Shown here: in pieces, positions 17,143 through 25,978 of the stretch | How the letters are laid out: every line of letters begins with the position of its first letter | How positions within the stretch are numbered: the stretch's first letter is position 1 | Assembly: GCA_025927575.1 (NCBI GenBank) | Contig: JAICLJ010000024.1 | Location: 1 to 39,535, forward strand | Length of the DNA: 39,535 bases | Source: Bryobacteraceae bacterium | GTDB taxonomy: Bacteria; Acidobacteriota; Terriglobia; Bryobacterales; Bryobacteraceae | Direction: 5' to 3' | Position numbers and translations under genes: made by a program | Notes under the pieces: generated by a model | Seen by the model: the letters and a program-made list of their open reading frames with translations, nothing else | What the model was told of the DNA's origin: nothing | Database searches by the model: none

Positions 17143-18720
17143 ATGGGTGCCGCCACTCCGTCGCGACAAGAACGGATCGAGGTCGAAGCGATTCTGCAAT
17201 CCGGCATGTTCCAGAGAGCCCCTTTGCTCGAGAACATGTTCCGTTACATCTGCGAGCGCCATTTCGAAGGGCGACGCGATCTCATTAAGGAATACACGAT
17301 TGCTGTGGAAGCGCTTGGCCGGCCGGCGGCTTTCGATCCCAAGAAGGATTCAATTGTTAGGGTGGAGGCTCACCGGCTGCGGAAGCGTCTTTACGAGTAC
17401 TACCACGGGCCGGGAGCAGCCCACTGCGTACGAATCACGATCCCCAACGGGCAATACGCCCCGACTTTCATCCAGCAGCAGGAAAATCCAGAGGCGGCAG
17501 ACGCGAAACCAGTTGAAGCCCTTCTGGAAACGAGGGTGCCCGGAACGGCGGTCTTCGCCTCCGAGGTCGTACGTACAATCGAAGTGAAACCTCTCACAGC
17601 AAGGCCGGTCTGGAAGGTCCGTCGCTGGTGGGCGATTGGGTCTTCTCTACTGGTTCTCTGCCTGGCTGCCGCTGGATTGAACGTGGGGTTGTTCCATGCG
17701 CGCAAGAAACAACCGGCTTCCGTTGCGGAAGAAAAATGGGCTGGGACGTCAGCCACGCCGCTGCCAAGCGAGGTCCGGTTTTTGGCGGGCTATCATGGGG
17801 CGCCATTCATGGATGTGCAGGGTCATGTGTGGACAGCGGACCAATACTTCACTGGCGGCCACTCGTCGCCCATTCCACAAAATCGGATGATCGAAGGGCA
17901 GCCCGATCCAGACCTGCTCAAGGCGCGACGGTTCGGCGAATTCCGATACGACATCCCACTGGGCAAAGGGACTTACGAGCTGCACCTGTTTTTCGCGGAG
18001 ACGGAGTTCGGTCCCGGCAATCCGCGCGGCGGTGGCGAATCCAGCCGTATCTTTCAGGTGTCGATCAACGGCGTGCCCACGCTCAGGTCATTCGACGCTC
18101 TTGCGGAGGCGGGTGCGCCCAACCGCCTCGATGAGCGCGTGTTCAAGGATATTATGCCCGCGGGCGACGGAAAGCTCCATCTCTCATTTCAACCTCTGAA
18201 CGCGGCAGCGTTTCTCAACGCGGTCGAAATTTTCCCAAGTACGCCCGGCATGATCCGGCCGATTCGACTCGTGGCGCAAGATCGGCCCGTCACCGATGCG
18301 GATGGCCGCGTCTGGTCAGCCGACGAATATTTCGAGGGCGGACATCCCGTGCTGCGAAACACGACGGTATTGGATGCGAGAAATAAGGCGCTGTATCGAG
18401 GAGAGCGTTTTGGCCACTTTCAATATAGGTTCCCGCTGGCGCCGGGCACATACCGCCTGACGCTCCATTTCGCCGAAACGTGGTTTGGGATGCCGGGATC
18501 CGATCTTCCAGCCCGCGGCTCTCGTGTCTTCAATGTGTATGCCAACCGGGTAGCGCTGCTGCAGAATTTCGATATCGCGCGGGAAAGTGGCGTTAACCGG
18601 GAAGTGACCAGGGTCTTCGAAAACCAGCAGCCGAACGCCCAAGGCGTTTTGTCGCTCGAGTTCGTCCCGATAGAGAACTACGCCGAGATAAACGCTATTG
18701 AGCTGGTGGAGACCAAATAA
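17143..18720 (+). CDS. Winged-helix transmembrane regulator with two malectin-like domains
   Basis: A 525-residue protein. Residues 8-110 resemble an OmpR-type winged helix: IKEYTIAVEALGR, FDPKKDSIVRVEAHRLRKRL as recognition region, IPNGQYAPTF as wing. A transmembrane helix lies at about 163-184 after the basic KVRRWW. Two malectin-like beta-sandwiches follow: about 211-365 (GHVWTADQYFTGGH, YELHLFFAET, RSFDALAEAG) and 372-525 (GRVWSADEYFEGGH, YRLTLHFAET, QNFDIARESG). Malectin folds bind carbohydrates. I infer a ToxR/CadC-like one-component sensor with periplasmic glycan-binding domains controlling the divergent receptor 2 and perhaps nearby enzymes. The ATG at 17143 has no Shine-Dalgarno; TATACT lies at 17125-17130, so the leader may be very short. 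The domain calls are strong; DNA binding is not demonstrated. Confidence 0.85.
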   Translation: MGAATPSRQERIEVEAILQSGMFQRAPLLENMFRYICERHFEGRRDLIKEYTIAVEALGRPAAFDPKKDSIVRVEAHRLRKRLYEYYHGPGAAHCVRITIPNGQYAPTFIQQQENPEAADAKPVEALLETRVPGTAVFASEVVRTIEVKPLTARPVWKVRRWWAIGSSLLVLCLAAAGLNVGLFHARKKQPASVAEEKWAGTSATPLPSEVRFLAGYHGAPFMDVQGHVWTADQYFTGGHSSPIPQNRMIEGQPDPDLLKARRFGEFRYDIPLGKGTYELHLFFAETEFGPGNPRGGGESSRIFQVSINGVPTLRSFDALAEAGAPNRLDERVFKDIMPAGDGKLHLSFQPLNAAAFLNAVEIFPSTPGMIRPIRLVAQDRPVTDADGRVWSADEYFEGGHPVLRNTTVLDARNKALYRGERFGHFQYRFPLAPGTYRLTLHFAETWFGMPGSDLPARGSRVFNVYANRVALLQNFDIARESGVNREVTRVFENQQPNAQGVLSLEFVPIENYAEINAIELVETK

Positions 18721-18734
18721 GCAGAAACGCGGGC

Positions 18735-19637
18735 TTACATTCCAAAAACGCGGAACCGGTTCTCCGGTTGCCCTGGCGCCTCGGTTTTGATGGCAAACAA
18801 CCCACCTGCAACCTGATTTGCCGGAACCGAACCGGCTGCGGTCGTGACATATAGAGTCCTAAGGTCGGGACCGCCGAAGGTGCACGTCGTGACGTTCTTC
18901 GTTGGCATTTCGACGAGGCGATCGATGGTGCCGTCCGGCGCCAAACGAACGATGCAGCCGCCGCCGTAACGGCAGTTCCACACGTAGCCTTCGCTGTCCA
19001 CAGTGGACCCGTCTGGGGAGCCGCGCGGGAAATCCCGTAAGAAGGGCCGCTCGCCGTCGATCGCCCCCGTCCGATTGTCATAATCGTAGACGCGCAGCTC
19101 GTTCAGCAGCGTGTCGGCGGAATAGAAACGCGTTTGATCCGGACTCCACGCGATCGTATTCGAGATGCCCAACTCCCGCCTCCACTCGGTGATCGTTCCA
19201 TCCGGATCGATACGCTGAAGAACTCCGTCCGTGCCGCCCGCTTCGCCTTCCGATCCATCGGCGCCCACGTTGTTGCGCATAGAGCCGAGCCAAAGAGAGC
19301 CGCGGGGATCGGCGCGGCCGTCATTCAGGCGAACGGCGGGCCATCCTTTCAGCTGGAACGTATGGTCGATGCGCGCGTCCGACTGCGGCCGCCATAAGAT
19401 GAGGCGCGAGCCGAGAGCGACGGCCAACGTGTCGTCGCGATCGGTCAGCACAACCGCGGTGACCGGCTCATTGAAAAACCAAGATCGCACACAGCCGGAT
19501 AGCGGCTCGAAGCGATGTATGAGGAAGCGATTGATATCGGTCCAGTAGATCGCTTGCTCCGTCGCATGCCAGACCGCTCCCTCTCCACATCTGTCGCCCG
19601 TCGGCGCTACACAGACTGCCTCTTTTCGGATAGCCAT
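18735..19637 (-). CDS. SMP-30/gluconolactonase family sugar lactonase
   Basis: A six-bladed beta-propeller of the SMP-30/gluconolactonase/LRE family, about 300 residues. From ATG 19637 the expected metal ligands are present: Glu19 in GEGAVW, Asn160 in ISNTIAWSPD and Asp209 in SPDGSTVDSEGYVW; Asn105 (RLNDGRADPRGSLWLGSM) sits in the substrate pocket. Such enzymes hydrolyse aldonolactones to aldonic acids, as in oxidative arabinose, galactose or glucose degradation. No signal peptide, so probably cytoplasmic. An in-frame GTG at 19658 is possible, but the ATG has GGAAAC nearby. It converges with the malectin regulator, only 14 bp between stops. Substrate is not predictable. Confidence 0.88.
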   Translation of the reverse strand: MAIRKEAVCVAPTGDRCGEGAVWHATEQAIYWTDINRFLIHRFEPLSGCVRSWFFNEPVTAVVLTDRDDTLAVALGSRLILWRPQSDARIDHTFQLKGWPAVRLNDGRADPRGSLWLGSMRNNVGADGSEGEAGGTDGVLQRIDPDGTITEWRRELGISNTIAWSPDQTRFYSADTLLNELRVYDYDNRTGAIDGERPFLRDFPRGSPDGSTVDSEGYVWNCRYGGGCIVRLAPDGTIDRLVEMPTKNVTTCTFGGPDLRTLYVTTAAGSVPANQVAGGLFAIKTEAPGQPENRFRVFGM

Positions 19638-19808
19638 ATTGTTTCCATTAGACGACACCCACTCGATGACGCAAGGCGCCGCTGAGTCAACGCAAACGCA
19701 AATCGGAAAATCGAAGGTTTCCTAACGGCGGATGCGATAGACTTTCGGTGGACTGAGACGCCAGCCGCGCCCGCGGCGCTCCGGTGTAAACGCAATTGAA
19801 CATGAGAT

Positions 19809-21115
19809 GAATATCGGGGTTTCTTCTTTCACTTTCATTCTGGACTGTTGCTTCGGGGCAAACTGTTTGGCAGATAGGCAAGTTCGAACGCTCGCCGTTG
19901 GAATTTGCAAGCGGCGCACAGAATAATCTCACCTATGCCGTGGAGAAGAACGACTGGAAGACGAACTGGCCAGGCCGCCAATACATTAAACAGCCGTATC
20001 GAATCACATTCTCGTTGAATTCGCTGCAGGGCGTCTATGTGTTGAAGATCTCTACGCTCTGCTCTTCAACGATGTGAAGAAGATCGAGTTTCGTTATCGA
20101 GTTCACAAGAAATATACGACCGATGAAGAAGGCGTGTATTTTGCGTTCCCGGCTGCCGTTTCGACGCCTGGATTTGCGTATGCCACGCAGCAAGGCCGGG
20201 TAGACCCCTCCCACGATCTAATGAAGGGCGCGAGTCTTGAGTGGTATCTCGGTTTCTAATTCGGGCGTGTTCAGACTCGAACTGGTCATGCGGATCGAGT
20301 CCCCCCAGGGCAGGCGATCCACTCCCAGAAATCTGCCTCGTCGCGGGGTGAACAGTCAATTTGCCGGGTGGCAGTGTCGGAAACGGATTGATCATCTGCG
20401 TGTTTCCGTCGCCGCCGGTGACATACAGATATTGGCCGAAACTGTACGGGCTTTTGGAATCAACCAGCTCCCGCTGTAACTGTTTGTCGTAAAGTTCAAC
20501 ATCCAATACTGGATGGCGGCGCATGACCCTCACGTTGCAGTGGCTATTATGCCTCTGGATACGCCGCTTGCGAGTTTCGGAGACATCAACCGTGGCGCGT
20601 GGCCCGGCGCATTTCGTCCGAAAACCGGAACTCTATTCCCGTACGCAATGAATAACTACTGGCATACGAATTACAGGGCGGGGCAGGGAGGCGAGTTCAC
20701 GTTTCGCTATGCGCTAACAAGCGCCGCGAGTGTCGACGGCGGCGCGTTCACTCGCCTCGGAATGGACGAGATGCGTCCAGCCGAAGTGGACCACGTCGTC
20801 GGACCGGACAAAGTCGGCGATCCTCCACGGCCGTTGCCGGCAACCGGCGAAGAATTTCTCGATGCGACCGGCGGAGATTTCGCGCTGATCACCTGGAAGC
20901 AAGCGGAAGATGGCAACGGAACGATTCTGCGGCTGGCGGAAACCGGCGGGAAGGCGGCTGAGACAACGCTGAATTTCCCACATACTCAAATTGCGTCGGC
21001 ATATCTTTGCACAGGCATGGAAGACGACAAAGCGAGCTTACCGGTGACGAACAACAGCATCCATCTGTCGTTTCATCCATTCGAAGTGCTGACCGTCAGA
21101 GTCGCTGAGAAATGA
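19809..21115 (+). pseudogene. Scrambled remnant of a GH38/PL4-like glycoside hydrolase
   Basis: Pieces of one large enzyme gene remain, out of order. N (19809 to about 20051, plus): signal-like LLSLSFWTVASG, then QTVWQIGKFERSPLEF and PYRITFSLNSLQGVYVLKI, as in the N-terminal domain of rhamnogalacturonate-lyase-like proteins; its start codon is gone. B (about 20050-20247, plus): KKIEFRYRVHKKYTT, EGVYFAFP, GASLEWY. A (about 20246-20510, minus strand): VELYDKQLQRELVDSKSP, QYLYVTGGDG, then after a frameshift LPWGDSIRMTSSSLNTPELE. C (about 20501-21115, plus): QYWMAAHDP, SFGDINRGAWPGAFRPKTG, MNNYWHTNYRAGQGGEF. In alpha-mannosidase-like family-38 proteins the expected order is N, catalytic core, A, B, C, all on one strand. 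The core is missing, and A is inverted and moved. The C piece is still a 200-codon open frame but cannot be functional alone. Family identity is from motif memory and is moderately sure. Confidence 0.75.
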
Positions 21116-21182
21116 GGAACCGCAGGGCATCCGACGGCGCTCGTTAACAGCGACGCCGCGTTGTGCCAAGGCACTTGGTGTG

Positions 21183-22784
21183 TCACCCACGGCGATTTTT
21201 CCAGATGCCGTCTGCTGCCCGAAGCGCCAGCGCCCCGATGGTGGAGGTCGGATTTACGGCGGCGCTCGTCGCGAACGAACTTCCATCTACAAGGTAGAGG
21301 TTCTTCACGTCGTGGGTCTGATGCCAGCCATTCACAACGGATTTTTTCGGGTCCGTGCCCATGCGCGCTGTCCCTAGCAGGTGAAATGCCGGTTGGATTA
21401 CGCCGCTATCGAGGATCTCGACAGCCCCGGCGGCTTCGAGCGCTTGTCGCGCCATCGCTCCGCCGTGTTCGAGCATATTCAGGCTGTTCTCACTGTAGCC
21501 GTAGACAACGCGGGGAGCCGGTATACCGCTCGAATCCTTCACTTCCGGATCGAGTTCCACGCGATTGTTCTCTTCAGGAAGATCTTCGCCGAGCACGCTG
21601 ATCCGGATGATATGTGGAAATCGCCGGCGCATCACCTCATGGTGACTCGAGCCCCACGGCACAGGTTTATTGACAAAGCCGCCCCAGGCATGGTGCAGCG
21701 GTCCGAAGGAGCGCTCCAGCAGGAACGAGTAGCCGCGAAGGAAATTCCGCTTGGAATCGGTCTCGTAGAACTGCTGGCTGAAGGCGGGAATCCCGAACGG
21801 TCCATCGTAGGCATTCATCGGCGCCTCAAACACGCCTTCGATAAAGCGGAACGGATGCAGCATGAAGTTTTTGCCGACAAGCCCGGATGAATTCGCCAGC
21901 CCATTTGGAAATATTTGCGATTTCGAATTAAGCAGAAGCCGCGGTGTGCCGATACCATTGCCGCAAACCACCACGATGCGGCCGAGTTGCTCGTGAAGTT
22001 GCCCCTGCCGGTCATAGTAGATGGCGCCAAGCGCTTTGCCCTGCTTGTCGACTGTGATCTCCCGCACCCGCGACCACGGCTTCACAATCGCTCCCTTGCG
22101 CACGGCTTTCCGCCAGTAAGTGACGTCGGTGGACGCTTTCGAGCCGATCGCACATCCAAACATACACTTGCCGTGCAGTTCACAAGCCGGGCGGTTGTCG
22201 TAAGCCTGCGAGATGATGGCATTGTCCGATGGCCACCAATACCAGCCCAGCTTGTCGAAGCCGCGTCCGATCGTTTCGCCTAGCGTGCCCAGAGGCAACG
22301 GCGGGGTTGGCCGTTTCGTTCGCGGCGGGTTCGCGGGATCTCCCGTGATTCCCGCCACGCCCATCTCGCGATCGTTCATGTCGTAATAAGGCTCAAGCTC
22401 TTGATAAGAGATAGGCCAGTCTTCGGCCACGCCGTCGAGTGTCCGCACCCGGAAATCGGACGGATGGAAACGAGGGAAATGTCCGGTCCAATGGTGCGTG
22501 CTTCCACCAACGGCATTGAACATCAGAACATCGGGAGGATGCGTACCGGTCTCGACGACCGGATAGTCTTCCCAACGCTTGCGCACGTTCGGACTGAAGT
22601 GGAACGCGCCTCGCCGTATCTGAATTTCCCAATTGGGGCGCGTCGATGGATAGTCGGAGGGTTTGACCCAGCCGCCCTGCTCCAGACACACGACCTTGGC
22701 GCCCAGATCGGTCAGGCGTTTCGTCAAAGCGGCGCCCGCCGCGCCCGCGCCAATCACCAGCACATCCGCGATTTCCTGCTGCAT
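21183..22784 (-). CDS. GMC-family FAD-dependent oxidoreductase (gluconate 2-dehydrogenase-like large subunit)
   Basis: A 533-residue flavoprotein. The N-terminal FAD-binding motif is VLVIGAGAAGAAL, followed by the GMC signature VGGSTHHWTG and a cysteine cluster CELHGKCMFGC. The C-terminal half carries FHLLGTARMGTDP and the catalytic-domain ending VDGSSFATSAAVNPTSTIGA. It matches membrane-bound sugar or sugar-acid dehydrogenases that pass electrons to a cytochrome. The gene for a gluconate 2-dehydrogenase subunit 3-type partner lies two bases upstream on the same strand, so the two form an operon and probably a complex. No cytochrome subunit is adjacent. No own signal peptide is seen; it may be co-exported with the Tat-tagged small subunit. 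Substrate unknown, probably an aldose or aldonate. Confidence 0.9.
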   Translation of the reverse strand: MQQEIADVLVIGAGAAGAALTKRLTDLGAKVVCLEQGGWVKPSDYPSTRPNWEIQIRRGAFHFSPNVRKRWEDYPVVETGTHPPDVLMFNAVGGSTHHWTGHFPRFHPSDFRVRTLDGVAEDWPISYQELEPYYDMNDREMGVAGITGDPANPPRTKRPTPPLPLGTLGETIGRGFDKLGWYWWPSDNAIISQAYDNRPACELHGKCMFGCAIGSKASTDVTYWRKAVRKGAIVKPWSRVREITVDKQGKALGAIYYDRQGQLHEQLGRIVVVCGNGIGTPRLLLNSKSQIFPNGLANSSGLVGKNFMLHPFRFIEGVFEAPMNAYDGPFGIPAFSQQFYETDSKRNFLRGYSFLLERSFGPLHHAWGGFVNKPVPWGSSHHEVMRRRFPHIIRISVLGEDLPEENNRVELDPEVKDSSGIPAPRVVYGYSENSLNMLEHGGAMARQALEAAGAVEILDSGVIQPAFHLLGTARMGTDPKKSVVNGWHQTHDVKNLYLVDGSSFATSAAVNPTSTIGALALRAADGIWKNRRG

Positions 22785-22786
22785 CG

Positions 22787-23344
22787 TTATGCCTCGCGAT
22801 AGAATTTTGGCCGCTTGCGCATTTCCGTCAAGACCGCCTCGTCGAACGGCTTCATGTGGGGACCGGCATGATCCGTAGGATAGAATTCATAACCGATTAG
22901 TTTCCAGATCCGCGGCTGGGTGTAGTAACTCTCGTAAGTGGAATCGCGCAGCATCGCGAAGATACGCGGCGAGTTCTTTTCAAGAGCTGCAAGAAGCTCG
23001 ATGCGGCTCTCGCGATCGATCTGATCGAATGGCTTCTTGAATTTTTCGGAAGCGCTGTTATCCAGCGCCACGAGACTACGCCGTAGGTCGCTGCTGACCG
23101 TAGGCTCGTGTTCGACAAGCTTACTGATATAGGCAACTCCACCAGCGTCACTGGCGGACGGCATGCGGTCACTCGTGGGGATAATCTCATCGATGGCCGC
23201 TTTCAGCGTGCGTGTTTCGTTTTCTGTGAGTGTGCTCATGGATGGGCCACGCTTCGCCGGCGCAGCCTCGATCTCAAACACGAGAGATGGGCTCGCGGTG
23301 CTCGCGAGGCCGGTCGCCAGGAAGTTGCGGCGCGTCCACTTCAT
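22787..23344 (-). CDS. Gluconate 2-dehydrogenase subunit 3 family protein, Tat-exported
   Basis: A 185-residue small subunit. It starts with a twin-arginine signal (MKWTRRNFLATGLASTASPS). The mature part matches the subunit-3 family: LTENETRTLKAAIDEIIPTS near the front, GGVAYISKLV, the FDQIDRESRIELL helix, and the conserved YYTQPRIWKLIGYEFYP and GP near the end. The ATG at 23344 follows GGGAGGAAAT. The stop lies two bases before the ATG of the flavoprotein gene, the usual order in this family. It probably stabilises and exports the dehydrogenase. The 242-bp upstream gap holds the divergent promoters for this operon and the cupin gene; it also has an imperfect palindrome around 23465-23483. 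Confidence 0.88.
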   Translation of the reverse strand: MKWTRRNFLATGLASTASPSLVFEIEAAPAKRGPSMSTLTENETRTLKAAIDEIIPTSDRMPSASDAGGVAYISKLVEHEPTVSSDLRRSLVALDNSASEKFKKPFDQIDRESRIELLAALEKNSPRIFAMLRDSTYESYYTQPRIWKLIGYEFYPTDHAGPHMKPFDEAVLTEMRKRPKFYREA

Positions 23345-23586
23345 AACCGATTTCCTCCCGCTTCGGACAGGCCCGCCCGAAGTTCGAGCATAGTATCACA
23401 AGTACTCGTTCGTGACCGGGGCGCGATTCGTCGACCGGCACATTTAGGTGGATGGAAAAATCGTAACGGCGGCCGTCACGTTGGGGTATTTTCGATTTTA
23501 GGCACGCCATGGCGACGGAAACGCGGCTGGTGGGGCTAAAATGACTTTGTTGGAATATTCGAGTCTGGCAGCCGGGAGCGATGTGA

Positions 23587-23982
23587 ATGGAAAATATAGA
23601 AGATCTTTTGCCGGGTCCGCAGCGACCGCCTGAACCGACGGGAACCCCACTCCTCTCGTTTGATTTGCAAGCCGAGGTTCATCGACTGCGCGCCGAAGGC
23701 CATCCCTGGCAAGCGGGTCGAAACGCAAAGATTCTCGTAAAGTATCCTGACTTTCGCATTTTGCTCATTGCCCTTCGGCCCGGCGCGCATATGGCGGAGC
23801 ACAAAACCATAGGATCGGTTTCGGTGCAGACGGTCTCCGGCCACGTTCTCGTCCGGGCGGAGGGCAAGGTATTCGATCTTCCCGAGGGGCAGTTGCTGTC
23901 TCTCGAACGAGAAATGCTGCACGATGTGGAAGCACTGACGGAAAGCGCGATTATAGTCACGATCGCCTGGCCCCGAGCGTAG
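23587..23982 (+). CDS. Small single-domain cupin protein
   Basis: A 131-residue protein with one cupin beta-barrel. Motif 1 region reads LRPGAHMAEHKTIGSVSVQTVSGHVLV and motif 2 LPEGQLLSLEREMLHDVEALTES; the His residues at HMAEH and MLHDV are in the places of metal ligands, although the set is not classical. Function is not predictable: such proteins may bind small molecules or metal. No signal peptide. The ATG is preceded by GGGAG at suitable distance. It stands divergent from the dehydrogenase operon and converges with araA. Confidence 0.8.
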   Translation: MENIEDLLPGPQRPPEPTGTPLLSFDLQAEVHRLRAEGHPWQAGRNAKILVKYPDFRILLIALRPGAHMAEHKTIGSVSVQTVSGHVLVRAEGKVFDLPEGQLLSLEREMLHDVEALTESAIIVTIAWPRA

Positions 23983-24024
23983 TCCACGAGAACTCGCCCT
24001 GGATTTTCCCAGCTTCGAGAAGAG

Positions 24025-25536
24025 CTAGCCAATCCCGTTCTTTAACACGTAATAAGCCTGGTTCCACCTGAGTTCGTTCTTGAATTCATGGAGACGGGTG
24101 TCTTGCCCGATCCGTAAGAATTCAATGCCCGCGATCTCAGCGAAATCCCGGAGATGCTCCGCCGTTAGAGCCTGGCTGAAGCAAGTGTGATGCGCTCCGC
24201 CGGCGTACATCCATGCGGAGGCGGCCGTCTTTAGATTGGGCCTTGGGATCCACACCGCTCTAGCCACCGGCAGTTTCGGCAGCAGTTGATCCGGTGGAAT
24301 CACGTCGATTTCATTCAGAACCATGCGGAACCGGTTGCCCATATCCACCAACGAGACATTTACAGCCGGCCCGCTTCGCGCCGTGAATACTGCTCGGACC
24401 GGATCGGCTTTCCCCCCGATGGAGAGCGGATGTATTTCTAAAGAAGGCTTCTCCGCCGCGATGGACGGGCACACTTCGAGCATATGCGCTCCCAGTGTCT
24501 TATGCGGCTGGGTCAAATCATAGGTGTAGTGCTCCATAAAGGATGTGCCACCCGGTAGTCCGGCGCTCATCACCTTCATGGCTCTTACTAAGGCGGCGGT
24601 TTTCCAGTCTCCTTCCGCGCCGAATCCGTAGCCGTCCGCCATCAGCCTTTGTACGGCAATGCCCGGTAATTGCGAAAGGCCATGCAAGTCTTCAAATGTA
24701 TCGGTGAATGCTTTGAATCCGCCATTTTCTAGAAGCGCGCGCAATCCCAACTCAATCCTTGCCGCCTCGCGAAGCGATTCACGTTTGCCTCCGCCCACGC
24801 GCAGTAACGGCGCCAAAGTGTAGCTCTGTTCATATTCACTCGACAGCTTGTCGATCTCGTCATCCGTAGCCTCGTGCGCGCTGGCGTCCAGATCGCCGAC
24901 GCCGTAGCCGTTCACTCTGTATCCGAGACGAATCTGCGCCTCCACCTTGTCGCCTTCCGTCACCGCAACGTCGCGCATGTTATCACCAAAGCGAGCGATC
25001 TTTAAGTTCTGCGCATCGTGCCAGGCTGCAGCGGCACGGCTCCAAGCGCTAATCTCCGATATGACATCGTCATCCTGCCAAAACCCGACGATGATTTTTC
25101 GGCTTAACTGCATCCTGGTCCCGATAAACGCGAATTCGCGATCGCCATGCGCGGACTGGTTCAGATTCATGAAATCCATGTCGATGCTAGTCCATGGCAG
25201 GCTGCGGTTATATTGCGTATGCAGATGCGCAAAGGGCTTTCTCAACGCATTTAAGCCGGCAATCCACATTCGCGCTGGGGAGAATGTGTGCATCCACGTG
25301 ATCAGCCCAATGCAATTCTCAGCGCTGTTTGCTTCCAGGCACAGGTCGGTGATTGCTTCCGCAGACGTGAGCACCTTTTTCCAGACGACGGAGACCGGAA
25401 TTTTTTCTGCTTGTCCAAGTCCGAGCGCAATTTCTCTGGAATGTTCCGCAACTTTCGTGAGTGTCTCGCCGCCGTAGAGATGCTGGCTTCCAGTGACAAA
25501 CCAGATTTCGAAGTTCTTTAGACCGCTGATGCTCAG
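24025..25536 (-). CDS. araA: L-arabinose isomerase with a non-canonical start codon
   Basis: Converts L-arabinose to L-ribulose, the first step of arabinose use, in the cytoplasm. From CTG 25536 it has 503 codons, close to the usual 500. The N-terminus [20 protein letters not shown] matches the family. Catalytic residues fall where E. coli numbering (306, 333, 350, 450) predicts: Glu308 (GAEGDWKT), Glu335 (FMEHYTYDL), His351 ([11 protein letters not shown]), His449-450 (GGAHHTCFS). No ATG, GTG or TTG exists between the upstream in-frame stop and GTG 25374, which is already 54 codons inside the conserved domain. GAGGG lies just before the CTG; ATC 25530 is another candidate. The start could also be a damaged ATG. 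The yciI-like gene is 57 bp upstream on the same strand. araB and araD are not in the window. Confidence 0.92.
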   Translation of the reverse strand: MSISGLKNFEIWFVTGSQHLYGGETLTKVAEHSREIALGLGQAEKIPVSVVWKKVLTSAEAITDLCLEANSAENCIGLITWMHTFSPARMWIAGLNALRKPFAHLHTQYNRSLPWTSIDMDFMNLNQSAHGDREFAFIGTRMQLSRKIIVGFWQDDDVISEISAWSRAAAAWHDAQNLKIARFGDNMRDVAVTEGDKVEAQIRLGYRVNGYGVGDLDASAHEATDDEIDKLSSEYEQSYTLAPLLRVGGGKRESLREAARIELGLRALLENGGFKAFTDTFEDLHGLSQLPGIAVQRLMADGYGFGAEGDWKTAALVRAMKVMSAGLPGGTSFMEHYTYDLTQPHKTLGAHMLEVCPSIAAEKPSLEIHPLSIGGKADPVRAVFTARSGPAVNVSLVDMGNRFRMVLNEIDVIPPDQLLPKLPVARAVWIPRPNLKTAASAWMYAGGAHHTCFSQALTAEHLRDFAEIAGIEFLRIGQDTRLHEFKNELRWNQAYYVLKNGIG

Positions 25537-25593
25537 ATTCCCTCTTTCATCTACTACGCTAGCAACCCATTGGTCGACAATAGACCCTAAAAA

Positions 25594-25890
25594 TCACAGC
25601 GTAGGCAGCGCCGCTCCATCCCCGAGCACCGTCATCCATTTTCGTACCTGCCACGAGCGCACAAGCCCGTTCAGAACATAGGGATCGTTCCGAGCAAATT
25701 CCTCGGCGATTTCCGGAGTAGATCCTCGAAACACAAAAACTGCGCCATCGGCAGGATCGGCTAAAGCGCCAGCAAGTGCAAGTTCACCCCGGTCGTAGGA
25801 GCGCATCGCATACGCGAAGTGCTCGGCCCGGTAAGGCTTGCGGCGTTCCGTATAACTATCAATAACGGAGTAGAAAAGAAGACAGTGCAT
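25594..25890 (-). CDS. YciI-like protein
   Basis: A 98-residue protein of the YciI family, a small ferredoxin-like fold. From ATG 25890 the start is MHCLLFYSVIDSYTERRKPY, with AEHFAYAMRSYDRGEL, LAGALADPADGAVFVFRG and the family's FARNDPYVLNGLVRSWQVRKW including the conserved Asp-Pro-Tyr. The conserved histidine-aspartate pair is present (RAEH and NDPY). Function is unknown in most members; some are dehydrochlorinase-like. The frame stays open to 25941, but the extra residues are not family-like. There is no Shine-Dalgarno; TATGTA lies eight bases before the ATG. Possibly co-transcribed with araA. Confidence 0.8.
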   Translation of the reverse strand: MHCLLFYSVIDSYTERRKPYRAEHFAYAMRSYDRGELALAGALADPADGAVFVFRGSTPEIAEEFARNDPYVLNGLVRSWQVRKWMTVLGDGAALPTL

Positions 25891-25978
25891 GGACGTAGTA
25901 CATATCACATGCACGGGTGGCAGCTCATGATCCCCGATCATAGAGCCGCCACATCCAGGCGTGGATCAACACCAAGTA

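Noticed and set aside
20260-20510. Possible invertible (phase-variable) DNA segment
   Set aside because: No long inverted repeats flank it, no recombinase is nearby, and the host gene lacks its catalytic core, so re-inversion could not restore it.
20066-20533. Minus-strand open frame within the pseudogene
   Set aside because: It does contain genuine hydrolase motifs, but these are the inverted A segment of the broken gene; the frame is not a gene by itself.
21138-21153. GTTAAC-centred imperfect palindrome downstream of the GMC gene
   Set aside because: Looks like the operator core but lies between convergent 3' ends with no promoter to regulate.
25302-25499. Minus-strand 65-codon frame upstream of the apparent araA start
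   Set aside because: It is an out-of-frame shadow of the true araA N-terminus, which reads correctly in the araA frame.
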